From CAZLKT01 sp964560205 (GTDB lineage: Bacteria > Pseudomonadota > Alphaproteobacteria > Holosporales > Holosporaceae): a DNA stretch of 64,000 nucleotides. The stretch spans positions 1 through 64,000 of the forward strand of contig CAZLKT010000002.1 in NCBI GenBank assembly GCA_964560205.1. Reading direction: 5' to 3'. Position numbers and translations under genes: made by a program. Under the pieces are notes generated by a model, which was not told where the DNA came from, searched no databases, and was given only the letters and a program-made list of their open reading frames with translations. Below, one piece after another: positions 16,158 to 24,041 of the stretch. Within the stretch, counting starts at the first letter, position 1. The number at the start of each line of letters is the position of its first letter.

Positions 16158-16802
16158 CTATACACCCCTCCTGCTTGGTTGAGAGGACCTTCGAGAAGAA
16201 CCACCTTTCCTCCTCCTGCTTTTAGAAGAATGTGCCTTTGGCTTTCTTTTCTTCTTGCGTACATGGGGCTTTACCGCTCTCCAAGCCTCTCTCTCCACTT
16301 TTAACTTCTCCTGATGCTGAAGACTAAGCTCCATGCTTCTATCGTCCATCTGTTTCATCTTGGACAACAGCTCGTTCCCGTACTGTTGGAGTTCAAACAG
16401 ACGCGCTTTTTTGATCTCCGGTGATTGTGCCGTGAAGTCCTTAAAAACCTGTTCACACTTCTCATGATATTTATTACTCAGCTCGTTCTTCTCTTTTTCA
16501 TTCTGCGCTATGCTTTCTCCCCATTTTTCTTGCACGGCCTCTGCCTCCTTCAGCAGATGTTCGTGCTCCTTGTGAAGCCGCTCTAGTTCACGTACCTCCG
16601 CTGCTTGCTTTTCGTACTCAGAAGCACGACGCTTTTGTACCTCCTTCGGCTGTGCGTCCAGCTCCTTACGCAAGGCTCTAAGCTTCTCTTTGCGTTGCTC
16701 AAGCTGTACTCCTGACTCCTCAAGCATAGGCCTCCTATCTTTCCATGCGACAGCTTTGAAAGCAAAGAAAGTCGCTATACCAAGATATACCAGTTTTCTC
16801 AT
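16158..16802 (-). CDS. Exported coiled-coil protein
   Basis: A 214-residue protein with a signal peptide (RKLVYLGIATFFAFKAVA) and a long charged helical region (about residues 30-160) with heptad-like Leu spacing, then a very basic tail rich in Lys, Arg and Ser (about residues 180-214). GAGGAG precedes the ATG at 16802. The signal peptide and the ...KxLEAxxKAL-type first helix are shared with the gene at 17129-17719. The helix-rich layout recalls Skp/OmpH chaperones but no specific motif supports that. The basic tail may bind nucleic acid or acidic polymers. Confidence 0.65.
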   Translation of the reverse strand: MRKLVYLGIATFFAFKAVAWKDRRPMLEESGVQLEQRKEKLRALRKELDAQPKEVQKRRASEYEKQAAEVRELERLHKEHEHLLKEAEAVQEKWGESIAQNEKEKNELSNKYHEKCEQVFKDFTAQSPEIKKARLFELQQYGNELLSKMKQMDDRSMELSLQHQEKLKVEREAWRAVKPHVRKKKRKPKAHSSKSRRRKGGSSRRSSQPSRRGV

Positions 16803-16885
16803 GATGTTCTCCTCATATCTCAAACCATCATTGTACTGTGTTTTCATTTATTTTTTATAAAAATAAAGAACTTTTTAGAGCTCTT

Positions 16886-17118
16886 TTAAGACGACGGAGA
16901 CTTCTTCTCATGCTGGCGTACTGCTACCCTATCCTGTTTCGCATCCTCTGCCTTCATCTGATATAGATAATCTACGTCTCCTTTTTATTGAGAAGCTCAG
17001 CTATGTATCCCTCACCTTTCTTCTTTTCGAGTTCTTGGGCACACGTTTTTTGCACCTCCAGAGGTTTCTTATGAGCAAGCGGCTTTTTTCCTCTTCCAAC
17101 TGTGCACCTTTTAACCAT
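16886..17118 (-). pseudogene. Decayed copy of the exported coiled-coil family
   Basis: The minus strand starts MVKRCTVGRGKKPLAHKKPL and continues EVQKTCAQELEKKKGEG to a TAG, then in the next frame resumes DYLYQMKAEDAKQDRVAVRQ to a TAA. Composition and the LEVQK/ELEKKK phrases resemble the two flanking coiled-coil genes. No signal peptide is present. It looks like a truncated, frameshifted relative, but short Lys-rich frames can arise by chance. Confidence 0.4.
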
Positions 17119-17128
17119 TCCAGCCCTA

Positions 17129-17719
17129 CTATTTGTCCTTAACATCTTGATTTCCTTTCTTACCTTGACGAATTTTTTCCGTCACACTCTCAGGAAATAA
17201 ACGATTTTTGAGCCTCTTCCCAACTTCTATCCCCGCGTCAAATGCTTTCTGAGCTTGACGCCATAAGTCATCTCTACTTTTTGCTTCATTTTTCATTTTT
17301 TCTAAGAAATGCTCTCCGCGCTTCACAAGTATAGATCTCTCCACTCCATTGGGTTTTGCTTTACACTCTTCAATGATTTTCTGGACCTTCATAGAATATT
17401 TGTCACAAAGACGTTCCTTTTTCCACACCTCTCCGTTCATCGCATCCGCACTTTCCAGCAAATGTCCGTGTATGTCATAGAGCTGCTTGAGTTCGAGTAT
17501 TTCAAGGTCTTCTTTTTGGCATTTACGAGCACGAATCTCTCGATCCTTTCCTTTTGGCTTGGTTTCCAACGCCTTTTGGGATGCTTCAAGCTTTTTCTGC
17601 CGCTGAAGAATCGCTCTTCTGAACTCTTCATAGCTAGGTATATCGTACGACTTCGCACCCCCATCCACAGCTTTCACAGAAAAGAAAGCTGCGATACAAA
17701 GATATATCAATCTTTTCAT
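17129..17719 (-). CDS. Exported coiled-coil protein, paralogue
   Basis: A 196-residue product with a signal peptide (MKRLIYLCIAAFFSVKAVDG) closely similar to that of 16158-16802, and a helical mature region with QRQKKLEASQKALETKPKG near residue 40, IRARKCQKEDLEILELKQ and a Lys-rich C-terminus. GAGGGGGA-type ribosome site before the ATG. The two genes are paralogues sharing the order signal peptide, first helix, LEH(L)xHLL(E/K)xA motif, long helix. Function unknown; exported to the periplasm or beyond. Confidence 0.65.
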   Translation of the reverse strand: MKRLIYLCIAAFFSVKAVDGGAKSYDIPSYEEFRRAILQRQKKLEASQKALETKPKGKDREIRARKCQKEDLEILELKQLYDIHGHLLESADAMNGEVWKKERLCDKYSMKVQKIIEECKAKPNGVERSILVKRGEHFLEKMKNEAKSRDDLWRQAQKAFDAGIEVGKRLKNRLFPESVTEKIRQGKKGNQDVKDK

Positions 17720-17834
17720 TATGTCCCCCTCAAAATATACTTTTTTTATTATACATTATGACTTATAAAATACAAATGAACACACCCCATCTCTGAAGGT
17801 CATCCCCCCATAAGAAACTCCTATCTTTTTCCCT

Positions 17835-18974
17835 TTACGCCTTATCCTCTTTGTCTATTATATCTTCCTTAAATACTTTTTTAATCTTGGGTGCATTTTT
17901 TGTCTTTAATTTCTTCATTTTTCTCTTTAAACAATCGATTTCAGACTCTAGTTTTTCAAGTGTAGATTTATTGTACTCTTTTTCTTTATGTGCTTCCTGC
18001 ATCTGTTTCTGAGCTAGAGCTAGTGTCTCCCTATACCCAGGAGAAACTTTGATGACTGTCTTTTGCTGCCATCGAGACAAATTTGCAAGAATATCCGAAA
18101 GCACATCACCGAAGCATCTTCTCCGATACCCCCCATCATTATAGAGGTAATACCTTCCCCCATACCCCCCATAATAAACATTGCCACAAGAATTTTTCTT
18201 TTTGCTATACAGGTTGTCTAATACTAAATAGGCACACAGAGGAATGCCAAAATATTTTAAAAACTCCACTGTAACACATGTGCTTTTCCCGATGAATCTC
18301 ATGACAGCTGGGATAACCCCTGTCTTATCTTCGTAAGCATTGTAAAGACGTTGAGCTCCACGTACCGCAAGATCTGTACTTGCCACGAAAAGACCTCCGG
18401 CGGCCGCCAGAGAGAGTGCTGATGAAATACCATCTTGAAAGTAAAAATATTGTCTCATCATGTTGTGTTCGTTATAGTAATACTTTTGATAACCCATAAG
18501 CCCCAACAGAGAGAGAGCTGAAAAAACCAGGGGTCCCATAAGAGGTGATTCAGACCAAGCTGGCGTCGTAGACACCGACATAGTGATGGGCAACTCCACA
18601 GTCTTCATTGCATCAAAAGACTCTCTGGTTTTATACGACTTTTTATCCTTCTGAGGCTCTGAAGGTTTTTGAAAAGAACCGCCATCCTTTTTTTCACCTT
18701 CATGGGGTATTGTCTCTGCTTCTGTCTCTATAGTCCGAATTATATCAACAGACTCTGTGGTTTTATGAGATTTTTTATGCTTTTTAGACTTCTGATATTT
18801 TGAGGATTTTTGAAGAGAAGTTCCATCGTTTTTCCCATCCTCATGGGGGATTATCTCTGCTTCTGTGCTCACATCGCTCCAGTTACTACTGCTTTCAAAC
18901 TCAGAAGAACTCCTCCCTTCCATGGCATTCAAAAAACAAAAAGCCATGACACTGCTATAAAAAACTTTTCTCAT
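17835..18974 (-). CDS. Exported membrane protein, family A (with 19180-20157)
   Basis: A 379-residue protein. A signal-like N-terminus (KVFYSSVMAFCFLNAMEG) is followed by a polar, duplicated region (two copies of TEAEIIPHEDG...LQKSSxxQKxKK...KTTES), three or so hydrophobic segments between residues 145 and 260, a Tyr/Gly-rich loop (NVYYGGYGGRYYLYNDGG) and a C-terminal coiled coil rich in Lys. The ATG at 18974 has GGAG six bases upstream; the longer TTG start adds four residues. The middle section aligns with the gene at 19180 (GLMGYQKYY with LVGYHKYFG; VIPAVMRFIGKS with FVPSIVRNIGRG). Function unknown. Confidence 0.65.
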   Translation of the reverse strand: MRKVFYSSVMAFCFLNAMEGRSSSEFESSSNWSDVSTEAEIIPHEDGKNDGTSLQKSSKYQKSKKHKKSHKTTESVDIIRTIETEAETIPHEGEKKDGGSFQKPSEPQKDKKSYKTRESFDAMKTVELPITMSVSTTPAWSESPLMGPLVFSALSLLGLMGYQKYYYNEHNMMRQYFYFQDGISSALSLAAAGGLFVASTDLAVRGAQRLYNAYEDKTGVIPAVMRFIGKSTCVTVEFLKYFGIPLCAYLVLDNLYSKKKNSCGNVYYGGYGGRYYLYNDGGYRRRCFGDVLSDILANLSRWQQKTVIKVSPGYRETLALAQKQMQEAHKEKEYNKSTLEKLESEIDCLKRKMKKLKTKNAPKIKKVFKEDIIDKEDKA

Positions 18975-19179
18975 TTTTTTCTCCAAGATAAATCATGCTA
19001 AGATTATTATAACTTTATTTTTGATAAAAGAAAATAGAAATTTTACATGTACGGATTTATACAATAAAAATTATGTGAAAATAAATGTTTTTTTAATAAC
19101 ATTAAATTTTTTAAAGCATTGTATCTTAATACCTCATATTCTCTCAATTTTTATGACCTGTGGCAGTAGATTTTTCACA

Positions 19180-20157
19180 TCATTTCTTATCTCTGGCCAC
19201 AGTCTTTTTCGCACTTTTTTCACATTCTCCCTTTGCATGGTCCCTTTGTGATACGGGGGTTTCTACCGCACAATGGTTTCTATTTTTCTTTCTTTCTTGA
19301 ACGTTACGCCTGTTATAACGTCCACGTTTATGATAGCTCCTAGGAAAAGCATCAGGCATGATCATCTGAAGAAGCCTTTTTGCAAAACTCTTGTCCATTG
19401 GGCGGTCTGATCTATTCTGCGTTTCAAGGTCTCCCCCCCTATAGTTAGGAATGAAATAACAAGAGTGAGCAAACCTTTTCTCCAGAGATGAGGAGGAGAA
19501 GGGGGTCAAATCCCCTCCTATGGGCCATGAAAGAACAGAGAGGAGTCTATCGAGACCCCTGCCAATGTTTCTTACTATGGAAGGAACAAATTCTTTTTCA
19601 TCATCATAGGCTTCTTTATCATCATGAGAGGATCTTTTGCCATGAGCATAGGCCTTCTGCATATAATAAGCTGCTTTGGCCAATATATTGGTCCCAGTTG
19701 TGAAAAAAGAAAGTCCTCCCACGGCAGAAAGGAACATGGCAATTCCATCATTTGAATAAAATTCCTTACTATCCATACTGAATGTAGACCCAAAATATTT
19801 GTGATAGCCTACAAGAGCGCCAAGGGACATGAGGCCTGCTAAAAACGGCTTTACGATGGAAGACCGATATCTGGATACAGGCATGGATACGGACAGAGGA
19901 AAGGACAAATTCAGATGGACTTTTGGGAACCTCCGACGGACTTTTGGGGTTTTTTTCATGGGTTCAATGACCTGAGGCGTATTGACCTGAGGTATGTTGA
20001 CCTGAGGTATGTTGACCTGAGGCGTATTGACCTTACATGGCTTTGGTACAGACGCCTTCTGTTTTCTAGCAACTCTTCTTTTTCCTACGGGAGATGAGCT
20101 GCTTATATGGCTCACAAAAAAGCAAAACAAAACAGCAGTATATAAAAATTTCCTCAT
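19180..20157 (-). CDS. Exported membrane protein, family A
   Basis: A 325-residue paralogue of 17835-18974: signal peptide (KFLYTAVLFCFFVSHISS), a proline-rich linker with four PQVNI/T pentapeptide-type repeats, then the shared membrane section (LMSLGALVGYHKYFG, ILAKAAYYMQKAYA, FVPSIVRNIGRGL) and a basic, Arg/His-rich C-terminus. The ATG at 20157 lies four bases after a perfect TATAAT with no ribosome site between, so the mRNA may be leaderless. Function unknown. Confidence 0.65.
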   Translation of the reverse strand: MRKFLYTAVLFCFFVSHISSSSPVGKRRVARKQKASVPKPCKVNTPQVNIPQVNIPQVNTPQVIEPMKKTPKVRRRFPKVHLNLSFPLSVSMPVSRYRSSIVKPFLAGLMSLGALVGYHKYFGSTFSMDSKEFYSNDGIAMFLSAVGGLSFFTTGTNILAKAAYYMQKAYAHGKRSSHDDKEAYDDEKEFVPSIVRNIGRGLDRLLSVLSWPIGGDLTPFSSSSLEKRFAHSCYFIPNYRGGDLETQNRSDRPMDKSFAKRLLQMIMPDAFPRSYHKRGRYNRRNVQERKKNRNHCAVETPVSQRDHAKGECEKSAKKTVARDKK

Positions 20158-20161
20158 AATA

Positions 20162-20167
20162 ATTATA
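20162..20167 (-). promoter_or_regulatory. TATAAT box directly before a start codon
   Basis: On the minus strand TATAAT is followed by TATT and then the ATG of 19180-20157. If used, transcription would begin at or next to the start codon. The candidate -35 (TTCATG, 16 bases upstream) is poor. Confidence 0.35.
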
Positions 20168-20299
20168 CCAAAAAGCAAGTTTACATGAAGTAATTATAAG
20201 CAGCCTCAAATAGAAATGCAATAGAAAAGACAGGATGTTTTATAGGGGGGTTTCCTCAGAAAAACCTTGTATAGGCATTCATCACAGGGGGTAGAATCC

Positions 20300-20324
20300 A
20301 AAAATAGATGGGGGAAAAGCCCCC
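20300..20324 (-). terminator. Possible terminator after 20433-21779
   Basis: A GGGGG/CCCCC stem (20310-20314 with 20320-20324) with a five-base loop is followed on the minus strand by ATCTATTTTT. The stem is short but GC-pure. The rest of 20168-20432 shows no gene. Confidence 0.4.
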
Positions 20325-20432
20325 AACGTATCCCCCACCAGCTGTTTAACATGTGATACAGGCGAGAGAGAGCATGATATGAGAGATATTCTCCATCATC
20401 TCCACATCATGAATGCCCTGTGATTTTATCTT

Positions 20433-21779
20433 TTATACCATATCTTTTTTCTGGTGGTGTCTGCTCTTTTTAGAAGAAGCACCATCTGCCACCATCCTAT
20501 CTTGCACTGATTTCACCTTGTTTTCTCTCATGCTTTTTTGCAGTGTTTTTTCCTGAAAATCCCGATAACCTTCCCATAAAATTGGAACTTGTTTGTATAC
20601 ACCAAAGCCCACGAGGGCTGCACCCAAAAGATAGAATGGGCTAGAAAACGCATGAGGAACAACCTTTTGTCCCACCGTTGCACACAAAGCAGCAGGAAGC
20701 GCCCATTTCACATATGGCAATTTTTGAAACACAACACCCATAGTATCAAAAAAAGATTTTCCTTCTATCTCCGCCTTTGAAGGTATCACCTTAGAAATCA
20801 TATGAGACATCATATCAAAAGTTTGTACAGCTGCTACTTGAGGAACTTCATAAAACATCATTGATGCTTGTCCAACTATTTTAGGAAATCCATAAAACAT
20901 TCCTGATGCCATTTCAGAAACACTCTTAACATAGTCTTCCATCGTCACTCCGTTGGACAACATCCGATACATTTTCTCCTCCTCTCTGCTTTTTTGAGAT
21001 GAAGTGAGAGAAGATCCCATTTCCCAATCATTCTTTTCATGATTCTGCCATGCCTTGTCTCCAATTTCATCACCCTTTTGAAAACAGGAACGATATTGAT
21101 GGTATATGCCAAGACCCATACCGGATGATTTAAGAAGATCAGCAGCCATTGGCAGCATCGTAGCACCAGGGGCATATGCATGAACAATATCCTTTGCTAC
21201 TTTCCCCAAGAGTATGGCCGGTATCGTCCACTTAAAAAACGGAAGTTTTTCCAGAAAACTTGCTGTTTTTTCAAAAAAAGATTTTCCTTCCATGTTTTTC
21301 TTTGGAAGAAAAAGTCTTTCAGAAACTTCCTGAATCATACCACCCCCAATACTCATTTTTTCAGAGATGTTAAATGGGATGTCATCTACTAACTTCCTTA
21401 TTTTCTTTTCATATAAATGAGTCACTATCGGAAAAAAAGCTAGCAAACCAAGACTGACGATGCCCAAAAAATTCTCCAGACCATCTCCCTTCCCTGTAAG
21501 GATAGTCTTAAGATTATGCTCCTTCCCATGCCAAAGGTCTTGATAAGAGGATAAAGCAAGAAAAGAAAGGGCAACACTGGAAGATATGCCCGCGAGTACT
21601 ACAGGAAAAACCATATCCAGCATCTTTCCAGCACCTTTTCTCTCTCGTTCCTTCACCCCATCATTCATTGCCATGGTAAGCATGTCTTGCTGCTTCCTCT
21701 TCCCCCAACACGGCTCGCTCCCTGCACTGGCAAGGGCCGCCATCATTGCCACCACACCTATGGGTGAAAAACTCCTCAT
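20433..21779 (-). CDS. Exported membrane protein with internal duplication, family B
   Basis: A 448-residue protein with a signal peptide MRSFSPIGVVAMMAALASAG whose next residues are SEPCWG. Two halves repeat the same block: MEGKSFFEKTASFLEKLPFF followed by KWTIPAILLGKVA, and IEGKSFFDTMGVVFQKLPYV followed by KWALPAALCATVG. Each is followed by a Gly-rich hydrophobic segment ending in (I/V)Y(H/K)Q. Several further hydrophobic stretches. AGGAGAGGAG precedes the ATG. The signal peptide is nearly identical to that of the next gene, 21944-22954, though the mature parts differ. Function unknown. Confidence 0.65.
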   Translation of the reverse strand: MRSFSPIGVVAMMAALASAGSEPCWGKRKQQDMLTMAMNDGVKERERKGAGKMLDMVFPVVLAGISSSVALSFLALSSYQDLWHGKEHNLKTILTGKGDGLENFLGIVSLGLLAFFPIVTHLYEKKIRKLVDDIPFNISEKMSIGGGMIQEVSERLFLPKKNMEGKSFFEKTASFLEKLPFFKWTIPAILLGKVAKDIVHAYAPGATMLPMAADLLKSSGMGLGIYHQYRSCFQKGDEIGDKAWQNHEKNDWEMGSSLTSSQKSREEEKMYRMLSNGVTMEDYVKSVSEMASGMFYGFPKIVGQASMMFYEVPQVAAVQTFDMMSHMISKVIPSKAEIEGKSFFDTMGVVFQKLPYVKWALPAALCATVGQKVVPHAFSSPFYLLGAALVGFGVYKQVPILWEGYRDFQEKTLQKSMRENKVKSVQDRMVADGASSKKSRHHQKKDMV

Positions 21780-21884
21780 TTCTCCTCTCCTATTACGACC
21801 TACTTACATTTATAACACCTCTTTTTTTATTAAAAGTCAATTCTTAAATAATAAATATTAAACATATTCTTACAAATAAAAAAC

Positions 21885-23127
21885 ACTCATTATTCCACTG
21901 ATGCCATAAATACTGTATTTTACTTCAAGACCTCACCAGACGTTCAAAGGATCTTTTCTCCCACCTGTACATGCTCGTTTTTTTGTCGGTGTGCACTCTT
22001 TTGAGATCCAGAGCTTAAAGGATCTGTTTGTGGATTTTGCATCAAGGTCCACCGCACGTCCCCCAAAAAACTTCCTATTATTTGCGTATTTATAGGTGAA
22101 AACTTCTTCGAGTACAACATCGTGTCATTTTCACAAGCGTCTCTCAATTGATTTTCAGACAATCCTCCCAGTTTTAGGCCATAGAACTTTATATAAAAGG
22201 AGTTATAGACATCATAGAGAGAAGAAGCAACTGCTAACATTTCAATTATTTCAAAGGGCTTCGTATAGGATGGCATATAGGTATTCATAATAGCATGAGC
22301 ACCTATCGTACCAAGCAGTCCCCATGCAAAACCTGAGTATCTTGATAAGAATTTTTCTGAAAACGTAAGAGAAATATCTTTTTCTGAAGGTGCCTTACAA
22401 ATTTTACAAGATGTTGAAGAGTTCATCACCCGTTCACCATGACGAATAAGAGAAATATTGAAAATGTTGCATATGGTTAGCAAGAGAGCACCCCACCCTA
22501 TTAGGTGTGCAGAACAATTCCTCCAGAGGCTTATGTCACCGGGCATGTTTTTCTTCAGGCAATCCTCCATGAGCATATCCACATTGCACTTTTGTACATT
22601 CTCGTAATCCTGGTGGGTGATGTGTCCTCCCCTCCCTAAATTTTTCTTCACGCAATCCTCCATGAGCCCCATGAGCATATCCACCTTGCATTCTTGTCCT
22701 AGCACTGAAGCATCGTACATGCCATTTGACCAGGAAGAAAGGTACCTTAATGCGACGGAAGCATAGAGCAAGTCCTGTCCAAATCTAAGCCATCCCTTCA
22801 TCTTGTTCCCCCAATCAGTCTTTTCATGGAGTTTATCTTCCCTCACTGCAAGAGAGCTTCCTTGGTGCGTCTTCCTCCCCCAACACGGCTCGCTCCCTGC
22901 ACTGGCAAGGACCACCATCACTGCCACCATACCTATGGGTGAAAAACTCCTCATTTTCTGCTCTCCTATTACTACCTATACGTCGTTAGACTGCCACTGC
23001 TTTCATCAAATATCAAATAATAAAAATAGACATTATTTACAAAAAACACTCATTATTCCACTGATACCACAAATACTGTATTTTACTTCAAGATCTCATC
23101 AGACATTCAAAAGAGCTTTTCTCCCAA
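21885..23127. repeat. Duplicated gene-end block flanking family B
   Basis: Bases 21885-21966 and 23043-23127 are close copies (both start ACACTCATTATTCCACTGAT). The left copy carries the last codons (GEKIL, stop) of 21944-22954; the right copy encodes GEKLF and a stop, with nothing of a gene attached. The right copy is thus the 3' stub of a third family-B gene whose body was lost next to fabI. The 5' regions of both intact genes are duplicated as well. Confidence 0.75.
21944..22954 (-). CDS. Exported membrane protein, family B
   Basis: A 336-residue protein with the family-B signal peptide (MRSFSPIGMVAVMVVLASAG, then SEPCWG). The mature part contains a short duplication (CKVDMLM..LMEDCVKKN and CNVDMLMEDCLKKN), a hydrophobic segment (LIGWGALLLTICNIFNISL) and a second one (GFAWGLLGTIGAHAIMN), with many cysteines. 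Ribosome site AGGAGAGCAG before the ATG. Gene order and flanks show tandem duplication with 20433-21779. Function unknown. Confidence 0.6.
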   Translation of the reverse strand: MRSFSPIGMVAVMVVLASAGSEPCWGRKTHQGSSLAVREDKLHEKTDWGNKMKGWLRFGQDLLYASVALRYLSSWSNGMYDASVLGQECKVDMLMGLMEDCVKKNLGRGGHITHQDYENVQKCNVDMLMEDCLKKNMPGDISLWRNCSAHLIGWGALLLTICNIFNISLIRHGERVMNSSTSCKICKAPSEKDISLTFSEKFLSRYSGFAWGLLGTIGAHAIMNTYMPSYTKPFEIIEMLAVASSLYDVYNSFYIKFYGLKLGGLSENQLRDACENDTMLYSKKFSPINTQIIGSFLGDVRWTLMQNPQTDPLSSGSQKSAHRQKNEHVQVGEKIL

Positions 23128-23175
23128 CAAAAATTGCGATACAGTAGTCATCAGAAGATTTTTAGTACGTTTTTT

Positions 23176-24033
23176 ATGGAGACCAATCATTTTTCACAAA
23201 AACATGGTGATGCCCCATGTCACAAGCTTTTATCAGGGAAACGAGGGCTTATTTTTGGTCTGGCCAACGATCACTCCATTGCATGGGGTATTTCTAAAGC
23301 TCTTGCAGATCACGGTGCAGAGTTGGCTTTTACCTACCAAGGGCCTGTTTTTCATAAAAGGGTGGAACCCTTGGCGAAATCTTTAGGGTCATCCCTGCTT
23401 TTTCCGTGCGATGTTGGGCAAGAGGGAGATGTGGAGAAAGTTTTTGCTGCTTTGTCATCCACATGGGACTCCTTGGACTTTGTTGTGCATTCCATTGCTT
23501 ATTCTGAAAAGGAGGAGCTCCGAGGAAGTTTTTTGGATACATCGAGAAGCAATTTTCTCAAAACCATGGATATTTCATGCTACTCCTTCATTGAGGTCAC
23601 AAAACATGCAACCCCCCTTATGAAAAATGGTGGGAGCGTCCTCACCCTCAGCTATTATGGTGCAGAAAAGGTGATTCCCCACTACAACGTCATGGGGGTG
23701 GCAAAGGCTGCCCTGGAGGCAAGCGTACGGTATCTCGCCGATGCAGTGGGCCCGTACGGTATTCGTGTCAATGCCATTTCCGCAGGTCCCATTAAAACTC
23801 TAGCAGCGTCAGGGATTGGAGATTTTGGATACATTTTGCGATGGACACAGGAAAACTCTCCCTTACGCTGTGGCGTGTCCATTGAAGATGTTGGCCAGGG
23901 CGCTGTATATCTTCTCAGCCCTCTCTCAAAAAGTGTCACGGGGAACGTTCATTACATTGATGGTGGATATCATGTCATCGGCATGAAGGGTGTCCATTCA
24001 GAAGATTTCATCCAAAAACTAGCTGATAAATAG
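23176..24033 (+). CDS. fabI: Enoyl-[acyl-carrier-protein] reductase
   Basis: FabI reduces trans-2-enoyl-ACP with NADH in the last step of each fatty-acid elongation cycle. Of 285 residues, the cofactor loop RGLIFGLANDHSIAWGIS lies near residue 20, and the catalytic Tyr and Lys are in SYYGAEKVIPHYNVMGVAKA. NAISAGPIKTLAASGI and HYIDGGYHV close the fold. The ATG at 23176 was chosen; a GTG-type upstream frame start (23134) falls in the duplicated block. It is followed by sppA after eight bases. Confidence 0.93.
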   Translation: METNHFSQKHGDAPCHKLLSGKRGLIFGLANDHSIAWGISKALADHGAELAFTYQGPVFHKRVEPLAKSLGSSLLFPCDVGQEGDVEKVFAALSSTWDSLDFVVHSIAYSEKEELRGSFLDTSRSNFLKTMDISCYSFIEVTKHATPLMKNGGSVLTLSYYGAEKVIPHYNVMGVAKAALEASVRYLADAVGPYGIRVNAISAGPIKTLAASGIGDFGYILRWTQENSPLRCGVSIEDVGQGAVYLLSPLSKSVTGNVHYIDGGYHVIGMKGVHSEDFIQKLADK

Positions 24034-24041
24034 GAGTCTCT

